In this document: piece after piece, positions 1-9,525 of the stretch
Layout: every line of letters starts with the position of its first letter
Numbering within the stretch: the first letter of the stretch is position 1
Translations under genes and position numbers: made by a program
The notes under the pieces: model-generated
The model's database searches: none
Seen by the model: the letters and a program-made list of their open reading frames with translations, nothing else
What the model was told of the DNA's origin: nothing
Assembly: GCF_949628215.1 (NCBI RefSeq)
Contig: NC_134278.1
Location: forward strand, 110,571,777 to 110,635,776
Reading direction: 5' to 3'
DNA from: Phalacrocorax aristotelis
Lineage: Eukaryota; Chordata; Aves; Suliformes; Phalacrocoracidae
Length of the DNA stretch: 64,000 nucleotides

Positions 1-33
1 TGATAACTGACTGCAGCTATTCCCTAAATACAG

Positions 34-137
34 CTGCCTCTGATGTGGAAGGCAATAACCTTTAAGAAGACCAGAAGAGAGCCCGCTGCATGCAGCAAGT
101 CCTTGCAGCACGCAGAGAAAGTATGGCAGAGTTTTAG
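34..137 (+). other. Candidate internal exon (splice-flanked, open frame)
   Basis: A CAG acceptor-like site ends at 33, after a weak pyrimidine stretch. A good donor, TTTTAG followed by GTAAGTG, starts at 138. The 104 bases between them have one fully open frame of 34 codons starting at 34, with two bases left over, so the exon would run from phase 0 to phase 2. The other two frames contain stops. The predicted peptide is lysine/arginine-rich and matches no family I recognise. It could be a coding exon of a gene lying to the left, a lncRNA exon, or chance. The acceptor is only moderately good and most of the upstream intron lies outside the window. Confidence 0.15.
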
Positions 138-1200
138 GTAAGTGGGATATAATTAGCCATGTTGGAATTTGACCAGGATATCAGGGTTAACACCCCTGCT
201 CGTATGAGAAGTGCCTTGGGAGTTCCTCAGCAGCAGGCAGCCAGGACCTCTTGTTTTCATCACATTCCAGGCACTACATGACAGCTACCCAAATACGCTT
301 TGCCTTAATGAAACAGAAATGCACATTTGATACCTACAATTTGGAACTGAGGTATGGACCTAATCCCAGAATGGATGAAGTTATATTTGTGAAATATTCA
401 GAGTGAAAGAGGACTTCTGTATTTTGATTCTGGACCTTAGTTATTGGGAAATAGTAATGATAAAATCAGCCACTGGAAAATCTGTGGAGCTCGCAGGTTT
501 CATGAACAGCTCGATCTGTTTGTAGTTGGCTGACAAGTCTAGAGGTGGGATTTCTTTTGTACAGCTTTTATGCATCACCTGCAAAACTCTGTTTGAAAAG
601 ACCTCTGGTCATGGGCGTTACACAGTGCTCCAAACTGCACATGGAGATAGCTGCGCAGGCAGGAGTCCCAGTACTTTATAGCGTCCAAGAAGACTTGCCC
701 AGCTGCTTCCTCTGCATGCGTCTTCCAACTACTTACGTTTTTATCTTATGTGAGCTGCTCTAGCTCTTCTACTATCAGCTGGTCCCCTTCCTGAGGTCTT
801 TTCTAGCCCCAGGTTTTTATTACTTTCCTATGAGTCATGCATACCACAGATCGATGCAGCTCTGCCCTACCCAGGAAGACCGCAGGGCCAAACAGCTGCT
901 GGTGGTGGGAGGAGTGAAGCTTCTTTAATTCCTCTAGTAAATCTCTGCTTGCTACCAGCAGCTACTGGAGGGTTATGGAAAAGTGGCCAAGAATTTTGCA
1001 CCGATTAGTGTATGGATGGAGATATTTTTTTATAATCATATTTTCTGTAACCCAAAATTATTTAAATGGGTGAACTGTATTGCCCTAAGCTTAAATTAGC
1101 ACTTTTCTCACAATTAAATTATTCCCCCACTGACAAGAGATTGTGAGCAGTGGTAGAGTTTAGACTTTCCTATTTTATACATGTTTCCTTATGTTGAGCG

Positions 1201-1229
1201 TGGAAGAGAAATCTATAATTTCTCTTCCA
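1201..1229. repeat. Perfect short inverted repeat (12-bp arms, 5-nt loop)
   Basis: Arm TGGAAGAGAAAT at 1201-1212 is the exact reverse complement of ATTTCTCTTCCA at 1218-1229, with loop CTATA. A perfect 12-bp stem with so short a loop is uncommon by chance in 64 kb. As RNA it would form a tight stem, too short for a microRNA precursor because pairing does not continue outside the arms. No function can be assigned. Confidence 0.75.
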
Positions 1230-3108
1230 AACATATTTCCTCTGGTGTAACATTATTGTACTACATGTAACCATAGTCCAGGGCAATATGGTTAGACAAA
1301 ATACTGTACTCTAAAAAGTGACATTAAAAATTACCTCCCCATCTTTATTGGCTCACTTTTTCTCAGTCAGATACATTTGGCTTACAAGAAAAATTATGCT
1401 TTTCATTCTGATCTCAGGCTTTCCAAATTCAAAGAGAGCTATGGGTAAATAGCTGAATGAGAAAAGGATTGACAGAATGATTCAGATCCTTTTTGACACC
1501 CCAGCATCTTCAAATTATTGCTTACATCAGACATTAGTTATGCCTGACAGTGAAAGGCTGGGAACAAACACGTGGTTCAGATGATGATCTGTGTGCAGGA
1601 ATTCAGATAACCTCCTGGTAGCTCTGCTCTGCTCCATGTGCAGTGAAAAAGGAACATAACTTTTTTACCACTAAAGTTAAAGCAGGAAAGTAAGACAAAA
1701 GTCAGCCAATGCAATGAGTCAGAAGCGTTTTATATTCGCTTTACATAGCAGAGTGAATGTGAAACTTTCTTTTGGTGTTTTATGCCAAAAAGTGTTTTGG
1801 AGACTAACTGTAGGCAATACATGCCAGGGCGATTTATTTAGCTACATTGTTATTAAAAAACAATACTGCCACAACTACCTGGCTAGAACGGGCTATGCAG
1901 AAACTGCCATCTTCTCCCTGGTGGCTTTGCGCAGCAGCAGAAATCAGGAACCCTACACGGGCTTCTGTGTCACTGCAAATCTGCCATGTCCCCCTCCAGC
2001 TGGAAGGAGCCCAGGAGCAAAACTGCAGCTTCACAGGTCTGCCCAGGCCCTGCAGGAGGACATGCATTTGGCAGAAAAAGGAAATTCTCTCCTTTTCAGC
2101 TTCATGGCACTTTTAATAAACTGTTTATAGAGCTGAGCAGGTAGGTTTTGGCCTTATAACAACCTGCAGGAACAGCTGAGTTCCCTTTGGTGACAGCCCC
2201 TGACATGCCTGAGGTGGCATCCCATTTCTGGGCATGGAGGAGTATGTGTGGCTGCTGCAGCGGTGCAGCCACAGCCCTGAGCACCTGGGGTTAGGGACTC
2301 TTTAGGAAAGCCACAGAAAGGGGACCTCCTGCTCCACCCTCTAACTGTGGTGTACTGGGAGCTGGAACAGCAGCTACACGGAGAGATGCTTGCACTGGAG
2401 TTAGAGAAAGGGTAATTAAGAGGAAGTAATATTAAAATAAATGGGAACAAATGAGCAGCTGAAATACAGCAGTGGCTGGTGAAGTGGAGGAGGTGGTGGT
2501 CAGTCCCACACCACTGGCTCAGCACTGCCTTATGTCTTGGACAAGCTTTTGTGCCTCTTGAGGCTGAGTGGCTTTCAACAAGGGTCACAAGTGCAGGGAC
2601 TATTGCTGCCAGGCTTTGCCAGTGGCTGAAGGCAGGTGTCCAGGCTGGTTGAAGACATCTGGTGGGTTCAGAGCAGTGGAGCTATTGCATGTGGGTATCG
2701 TGACCACCACTTACCTGGGGGTCTGCTGGAACTCAGCAAACATACAGCCTGGCCGCCATTGCTGCTGCTGGCTGGTGCCACAACTACACCTCCTTGCACT
2801 GGCAATTCAGCTGTCTCATGGGCAACCAGGGGATGGCAAAACTCTCCAGCCTGGCTGGAAGTGGGTGGGTGGCAACCCTCAAAGTAGAGCATATAAATGT
2901 TGGTGTAGGGACCATGTTTTCTCTCCTGTTTGCATAGCAACCATCACATTGCTGACACACAATAAATATTAGCTAACACAAGCTGTTTTGTGTCTCCCAT
3001 CAGGGCTCTTTGTTTGTGCTTTAATTCCTGCATTCTCCATCTTCTCGAGGGCAGCTGACAGCTGTAATTAGGAGGACCTGGGCTCGGCATCGGGCAGGAG
3101 AACAGGAG

Positions 3109-3121
3109 CGCCACATGCTGG
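3109..3121 (-). promoter_or_regulatory. Possible CTCF-like site
   Basis: CGCCACATGCTGG matches the reverse-complement CTCF core pattern (YGCCMYCTRSTGG) at 12 of 13 positions. The mismatch is A for C in the core, a position that matters for binding. CTCF is a zinc-finger protein that anchors chromatin loops. A single degenerate match in non-coding DNA is weak evidence. It lies about 20 bases upstream of a MIR-like remnant. Confidence 0.12.
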
Positions 3122-3141
3122 TCCATGGTCTCCATCATAGC

Positions 3142-3258
3142 CTGAGGCAACTCTTTCAGCTAACTCTATATCAACTTCCACTTGTGTAAAGTGGGGATAA
3201 TACTCGCTTTCCCCTTCCCAGGGGAATAATCGGTCCGTTTGCACTGTGCTAGGAAAAT
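3142..3258 (+). mobile_element. Degenerate MIR-like SINE fragment
   Basis: The stretch follows the order of MIR core features: a GGCAA-CTC segment, then TTCCACTTGTGTAAAGTGGGGATAATA split across 3176-3202, a CAGGG block, and CACTGTGCTAGG near the end. MIRs are ancient tRNA-derived SINEs shared across amniotes that relied on L2-type LINEs for movement. The copy is diverged and lacks a recognisable tRNA head and 3' tail. A 181-codon open frame on the other strand (3068-3613) runs across it, which argues that this frame is spurious. Confidence 0.5.
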
Positions 3259-3890
3259 CTAAAAATGCTTCCTGAGCATAATGACATTTCTTCCCTGGAA
3301 ATCCCCAGAGCGATACAGTTAAAAATGACATTACACCAGCAGACTTTGTCTGTGTGCCCCTACATGTGCTGTAACAGTAGGCTTCACTGTTGGTGATACT
3401 ATCACAGCCCAGGTAACTGGCACAGCAAATGGGTAAGATACACAGGGTGGGTTTTATTTTTGGGTTCTTGAGTAAAGAAGAGTACTTTGGTCCACAGGAC
3501 TTCTTTTCTTTCCATGAAGAATATTGTGACATGGGATTTTGCTCCTCTATTTTTTTTATGTAAAACATTTGTTGAAAATTGAGATTACTGGTTTGGAATA
3601 GGTCATAGACCATCCGTGCAAGTAAGTGAACCTCATTTTAACAAAGTGTAATTACATCTACTCACAGATGGTATTCTGAATTTTGGAAAGCTAGTTCTGC
3701 TTTAAGGTTTAGCACTTGAGATTAAAGACAGTACTGTATAACTTAAAAGATTTAAGAATTATACTGTAGGCAGTCATGCTATAATAAGCTTTAGATCAAC
3801 AGTTCATATAGCATCATGGGATTCTCAGCTGCCCAAGAGAAAGAGTCCTAATATACTGTAACCTACAACTTTCTCCTTCAAATGTCTTAG

Positions 3891-3963
3891 TTCTACGAAG
3901 CAATAAACCAGTCTGGACTAAGTTACTGAAGGTCTTTGAAGTACTGGAAGACCCATAAATAAG
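3891..3963 (+). other. Candidate non-coding exon with strong splice sites
   Basis: An acceptor with a good pyrimidine tract (CTTTCTCCTTCAAATGTCTTAG) ends at 3890; TACTGTAACC upstream of it could serve as a branch point. A donor, AATAAG followed by GTGAGTAC, starts at 3964. The 73-base interval has stops in two frames, and the third stops nine bases before the donor. If real, it is therefore more likely a UTR or lncRNA exon than an internal coding exon. It lies on the same strand as the candidate at 34-137, so both could belong to one transcript. This is inference from splice signals alone. Confidence 0.2.
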
Positions 3964-3969
3964 GTGAGT

Positions 3970-6900
3970 ACTTTGGAAGGGGGGGCTCATTTTGTGGTGT
4001 ACATATACAACTATTTCATAGTCATGTTGATTTGTAGCTGCCTGTAAGTCAGTTTCCTGGGAGCAATAAATCTTAATTCAAGCAAAACTGAAATGTCACC
4101 AGTATTTATTTCATCCATTTTTTAACCCATCAGAAAAAAATGTGTCAGCATTCGTGTAAACTGTTTTATGCCCAACTTGCAGCTCTGTGCTAAAATTACG
4201 GTTCATAGTATGAAATTTTTATAAATCTAAATTGTAAACATTGGGTAACAGATGTATCATTGCATGGCCAAAAAGAGTGGTAACTGTCACTGGAGAAATA
4301 AAACTGAGTTATTGTTTCCAGTTTCAAAAGAACAGCAACAAGTCTAAAAAACTATATGTGATCTTTGTCCTTTTTTCCCCTCAGACACCTGCACTCATCT
4401 AATGTTTCACTGAGCCCTGAAAAATAAATGCATAGCTTCAGTCTCCTAATCCATGTGGCTCCAGAGACCACTGTTACATGAGAACTTAAACTGATGATGC
4501 TGAGCGTCCTAGGGGCAGCTTAATCTTTTTTAATTCAAATCAACTGAGTCCCATGTGGCGCTAGGATGATACTCTATATGCTGCAATCAGACTGACCTAG
4601 ACTTCTTGTGCTCTAAATGATTAATGAAACTGCCTCCTAGTTTGTTTCTATGGTGATCTGAAACTTGACACTATGTAGGAATCTGCCATTCACGCTGAAT
4701 GAAACGACGAGGTAGCCAGGAACAAAACTCCATTAGTTGTAGCGAGAAGGCTGAGTTTTAAGTCATTAGTCTCCTTGTACTTGGGTCGTTGACTTTTGAA
4801 AATAAGAGACAAAATAGCCTAGTTAATATAACTTTAATTGGGTAGTTTACTAGTCAATTGTTTCAATATTAACAAAATGAGTCACCCTGAAAAACAGCTT
4901 TCTATGTTTTCTTTTGATGGGCAACTGTGGGATAATGCCAGAGCAGCAGTTAACAGAAGGTTTGCAGCTACCTATAAAGAAACCAATTCAACTGTGAAAG
5001 CTCTGCAATGCCTTTAAATACTGCAAATAATGCTCTAAGAAAAAAAAAACGTGTTCAGGCTTTATTGAATCCATGAAGACGACTTCAGTATTCTAGTATC
5101 TTTGCATTTTGATACTGCCGTTTCAAATAAGGAGTCATTTAATTCACTACAGTGTTTTGAGGCTTTCAGAGCCAATAAATGCCTTTTACTTTTATTTCCA
5201 GAGGGAGTACATTACCAAAATTTTAAATCTTTTAGACCACTGCTGAGTGTCTGCAGTCATGCTTAGGTCTATCTACAGTGCTACGGTAAAAAACACTTGG
5301 AAGAGCATCAGTAAATTAGCTTAGCTACTTCACCAGCTGCAACACCATGAAGCCCAGCTCAAACCAGCTGCCTGGATTTTTACGCAGTGTCTAGACCCGG
5401 TGTTGCAGTCCATGGTGGATGCCAAAAGACTATTGCTAAACTGTAGGCAGTGCTGGTTTTAGCTAGTTACTCAAGTCGACTTGGTTGCACTACTGTCGTA
5501 ACCAGAGTGCCTTTAGAGCAAGCCTCGTCTTTTTTCCTTCCTGTTCCCAGGCAAAGATATTTGAGCCTTTGTTGAGTCAAACCTCAGTGACCATCTAAAG
5601 ATGCGTAAAAGCAAGTACACACCAGGGTTTTCTGAAGATGATGAGAGCAGTGGAGCCCTGCAAGCTCTAAAATAATTTGCTGGTGCTCTTTCTGCCTCCA
5701 TCACTTAACATTGCCTTTATTACCTCCCTCCAAACTCCTGACCACTGAGCACTGTTGTGTTTTTTGTCATTTCACCAAAGTCCGTCTCTCCACCAGCACA
5801 GGGAGAGATGCTGCTGCTTTTTTACTTTCCATGTCTAAAGGGAACACTGTTGCTACACATATTTGCCTCTGGTGAGGCTATCCCCATACTGATCTCACTG
5901 CATCTCTCAACAGGTTTTCGGGAGGGCCCGAATCATCTCATCAGTTCATCTGGAATCAATCACTGTAGGTCCACTGATGTCAAGAAAACTATGCTCATTT
6001 GCATCAGCACGTGACCTGGTCCTATCTCTCTGTGATCTTTAGATCAACAGTGCTCCCATTGGGATTCATGATCTCAGAGGAGTCTAAACCCACTTTCTAA
6101 CCAGTGTCTGCCATTTTTCTTTCCTGTCACAAAACACATTGTGACTACTGACCCAAATTTATAACAACTAAAGTTCTTTTGATATGGATCTGGGGCATTT
6201 TTCTTAATATTGCACCCTGCATTCAGAGAGTTTAAGAATCCAGACTTAGCAGATGGTATAATTGATATTATATTTCTTAGCAAATCAGTTAACTCTGCAG
6301 ATGTAAAATACTTCATGTCCAGGATTTTGAAAGGATTCTGAAGTACTCAGTATTTTCAAACGCGACTTGATAGACATTGGCCCCCATATTTCTTCAACTC
6401 TCTTTGAAAATCCTAGTTTATGTTATTGCCAAATGAAGATATTACGGCACAATGGTTTGCATTTTTCTGAAGCCTTACTTCCTAGGATCACGCAATACTG
6501 TAAGTACTTCGGTTTTCAGTTTTAGAAGAAAGGCAGAGAGAAACAGAAATCCTTTAGGATTTCCTAAACAACAAAATCTCATATGCTGCTCCCAGATTCC
6601 ATTTTTAAGGCAATCCCTTATTTGAGGGAAGGGTTTGAACTAGTTTTGAATATCTTTGATTAGCAATACTAGTTCTATAAGTACATGTCTCACTGAGGTT
6701 CCTAGAAGGATTATTGGAAAAATAAGTAGCTTTCCTTAAAAAAAAAGTTTTTGTTTATTTTTGCATAAGAACCAGGGAGAAAAGGATTTAAAACAGAATA
6801 AAAATGTCTTACTGGCTATACAGCTCTCCTGGAAGGTGTGTGAGACCATATTCCTGTGATGCCTGTTTAGGAGAAGGCTCCCTTTCTGGGTTTAACACAT

Positions 6901-6999
6901 CCTAGGCCTGTAGGTTCAGTTTATTTTGTTGGAGATGTTTCACTTTTATAGAAATAGTTAAGTATTTATCAGACCAGTGGGAGAGGGACAACAACAGTC
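3970..6999. other. Unique AT-rich non-coding sequence
   Basis: No gene, RNA gene or clear repeat recognised. The sequence has scattered A/T homopolymers such as an A run near 5040-5050 and another near 6740. Open frames are all below about 85 codons and resemble nothing known to me. Confidence 0.5.
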
Positions 7000-7004
7000 T
7001 TCTT

Positions 7005-7122
7005 TTGAGGGCACTCACCTGGGGTGCAGGTGACTGAAGTTCAGGTCATCACTTCAAACCATACAGCCAAATTCCTGCAATCTACACCTGTGGAACAGCC
7101 TTTTTCAGGTGAGGGTACAGTG
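7005..7122. repeat. Old palindromic interspersed repeat fragment
   Basis: Left edge GGGCACTCACCTGGGG near 7010-7026 and right edge TTCAGGTGAGGGTACAG near 7103-7119 are imperfect inverted copies, sharing CTCACCTG/CAGGTGAG. The left part resembles, from memory, a tRNA-like or palindromic repeat common in turtles and crocodilians that begins with a GGGCACTCACCTGGG-type block and has a mirrored end. The CCCCAG/GTGAGTGC donor-like match on the minus strand here is explained by this repeat. Family naming is uncertain because no library search was possible. Confidence 0.35.
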
Positions 7123-7302
7123 ACCAGAGTGACCACAACCCCTGTCTCTTTTATGTATAAAACCACCCAGGAATGAGGTGAGAAGCTGGGTAACATGGAG
7201 ACCAATTATTTTGGCTCTCCTCATTTTTGGAGGTGAGCCTGCATGGCAGACCTTAGCGTCCCTCTATCACCACCACTTCTTATGCTAAGAGAGTTCTTAG
7301 CC

Positions 7303-7362
7303 TAAGGAACTAATGTGTGTATCTTAGCTTAAGAGAACTTAGATACACACATAAGGAACTAA
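7303..7362. repeat. 12-bp inverted repeat flanked by 11-bp direct repeats
   Basis: TAAGGAACTAA occurs at 7303-7313 and again at 7352-7362. Between them lies a 38-bp segment starting TGTGTGTATCT and ending AGATACACACA. Counting the bases shared with the direct repeats, the arms are 12 bp and perfect (7313-7324 and 7341-7352), with a 16-nt loop. Just upstream, CTAAGA-GAGT-TCTTAG (7285-7300) is another small palindrome, and TAAGAGA/TTAG words recur inside the loop. The layout mimics a tiny element with terminal inverted repeats and a target duplication. A replication template-switch event producing the same pattern is at least as likely. Confidence 0.7.
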
Positions 7363-7952
7363 GGGAAGCAGCACCCTTCCTTGGAAGGTGAACAAAGCAC
7401 AGTCCTAATTTCTGTATGTATATGTCCTTTTCAAGCAATGAAATTAAACCTGAGCCTTCAGAGTGAAAATGAAAAACATGTTCATATGGATGAGTGGCAG
7501 AGTCACCTCACCAAGCATCCTGCCAGGGCAACCAGGTGGATTTAATGCCACCTGTCAAAAGCCACGCAGGTGCAAAGTTTTCATTCTCTTAACTCAAGGC
7601 CCAGGCTTGTTTTGGAAGAAAACTGTGCATTGGTCAATGTATCTGTGGGAATACTCTTCTCACATGTGGCATGACCTTGGGAAGCAAAATCTTTGCAGCC
7701 TATCAGGCAGGAGGATGCTCTCTCTTCGGGTGAATGCTTCACAACACTGTGAGAGCCATGAGCACTCTGCTACCATTTAAAGACTTCTATAGGAGGCTTC
7801 TGTGCCCGTCGTTGAAGAAAATTATGTTCTGCCACCCACATTACGAACAGAAAAACACCTGTTTCCAGTTCAGGAAGACAATGCCAGAATGAAAGCATGA
7901 TGAGGTCCAAACAGAGCTATAATGATGATGCCAATGACCCCATGAGTCTTCA
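7363..7952. other. Non-coding interval, nothing recognised
   Basis: A 105-codon open frame starts at 7463, but its translation has no domain, signal peptide or family resemblance that I can see. No splice sites bound it convincingly. Confidence 0.4.
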
Positions 7953-7988
7953 TGAGATATCTCTTGAGACATCTCTCGAGACATCTCT
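7953..7988. repeat. 12-bp minisatellite, three copies
   Basis: Three head-to-tail units: TGAGATATCTCT (7953-7964), TGAGACATCTCT (7965-7976) and CGAGACATCTCT (7977-7988). Units differ by one or two substitutions. Each unit is partly self-complementary (AGATATCTCT-type core), so slippage at a small hairpin could explain the duplication. Confidence 0.8.
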
Positions 7989-9388
7989 CAAATATCCAAT
8001 ATTTCCACAGCCCTTGCATTCATGTCTTTTGCATTGGCACAACTCATGGCCTTTATTAGGGCTCTGGGATACTACTGGAACAATAAAACTGAATATTTTA
8101 AAATTATTTTTGTTACAATGGCTCCAATATCATTTGTCTTGGGACAAGGACATTTTCCATTATTCTAGTGCTTCTTCCTACATCTTCAGGAGACTATGTA
8201 TGCAGAAGGGAAGTGTGAATCTTCATTTGTGGAAGAGAGACATGACAAGTGATGAGGTATTATACTCTGGAGACACCAGTCTGAAGTCACTCGCAACTGG
8301 GATATACTTAAAATACTAAAAATCTTCTAAGAATCCAGTAATCACATAGAAGTACAGAAGTCAGAAGTCTGGTAAGGAAGAGGCATTACATACCTCATTT
8401 TGTACAGTGCCTGGCACGCCGATGGCAGCTCCTGCCTGCTCCTGTTGGCAGCTGAGGGATAGCCCGTGCTAGCACACAGATTTACAGAGCAGTGTGTGGA
8501 TTTACAGTGACTAATTATTTGAATATGAATCAACAATGCAACACTGTGGCAAAACAAGGCAAATGCTCTGCATTGAGTCACATTAATAAGAATGTCACGC
8601 ATAAAAGTAATGAGGTAATTATTCTGCTCTACTTCACTTGATAAGCCTCAGTTGGAGCGCTGCATGCTGTTGTGAACACCACATTAAAAAAAGAAACACA
8701 TACTAATTGGAGAACTCAGAAGAGAACAACAAAAACGAGAAACAATTTGGGAAATAACCCTTATGTGTATGATTGTTCATAAACACATGAAGTGTTATTA
8801 AAAAAGGAGCAATTATTCTTATTACCTTAATTCTATACTAATATACTCATTAAGTACAGAAGAAATTGAAGTGGGCAATGCCAGGGACAACATAGGTTAC
8901 AGGCTAAACTGCCATATAGAAACAATACTTTCAGAGCAAAAGGCCAAAGAATGTCTTGGCATCACCATCTGTGGAAATGGTCCAGACTAGCCTGGACAGT
9001 AAAACTGGCTAGAAGACAATTTATTTCATTCCCCAAATGTTTCTGAGATTTCCAAATTTAGCTTCATGTCAAATCAGAAAACGCCTGTGTTCTCTGTAAA
9101 GTAAAATGCTAAGAAAAGAACACATTAACTAAAAGTTTCAGTTTGACAAAATGTATTTAAAATGTAATTATTTTCTGCTGGATGCTATAATTAAAATATT
9201 CTAACTGAAAAGAAATTTGGAAAGGAAAAAATCAAGGCACTTTATCCTAAGGGTGACAAAATGGAATATATCTTCAAATGTGAAAAGATTTAAAAAGAAA
9301 TCAAGAGAAATCAGCATGATATTGTAAAATAATTTTAACTTTCAGTATAATTTTGTTTCTAAATTAAGCTTATTATTGATTTTATATT
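7989..9388. other. Unique AT-rich non-coding sequence
   Basis: No gene or clear mobile element recognised. The part from about 8680 to 9380 is notably A-rich. Open frames are short and overlap on both strands. Confidence 0.45.
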
Positions 9389-9525
9389 ATTTTATTTTAT
9401 TCTATTTTATTTTATTTTATTCTATTTTATTTTATTTTATTTTATTTTATTTTATTTTATTTTATTTTATTTTATTTTATTTTATTTTATTTTACTTTAT
9501 TTTATTTTATTTTATTTTATTTTTT
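9389..9525. repeat. (TTTTA)n pentanucleotide microsatellite
   Basis: About 27 units of ATTTT run through this interval. Interruptions are C substitutions at 9402, 9422 and 9495. The pure stretch between the second and third interruptions is about 70 bp. It begins in T/A-rich sequence that may be the seed. No SINE or LINE body is evident next to it. Long pure pentanucleotide tracts are usually length-polymorphic. Confidence 0.97.

Larger units (their letters stand above)
138..3141. other. Unique non-coding sequence with a GC-richer patch at about 2580-2880
   Basis: This is AT-rich unique sequence without a recognisable gene. A 12-bp perfect hairpin lies at 1201-1229 (separate entry). From about 2580 to 2880 base composition becomes GC-richer and CpG-poor. 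In that patch a strong minus-strand splice-donor match (CCCCCAG followed by GTAAGTGG) sits at 2709-2721, but I cannot pair it with a convincing acceptor. Open frames here overlap on both strands and look random. Confidence 0.5.

Noticed and set aside
3068..3613. Longest open frame, 181 codons, minus strand
   Set aside because: It runs across a MIR-like SINE remnant, shows no domain, and has no conserved-looking composition.
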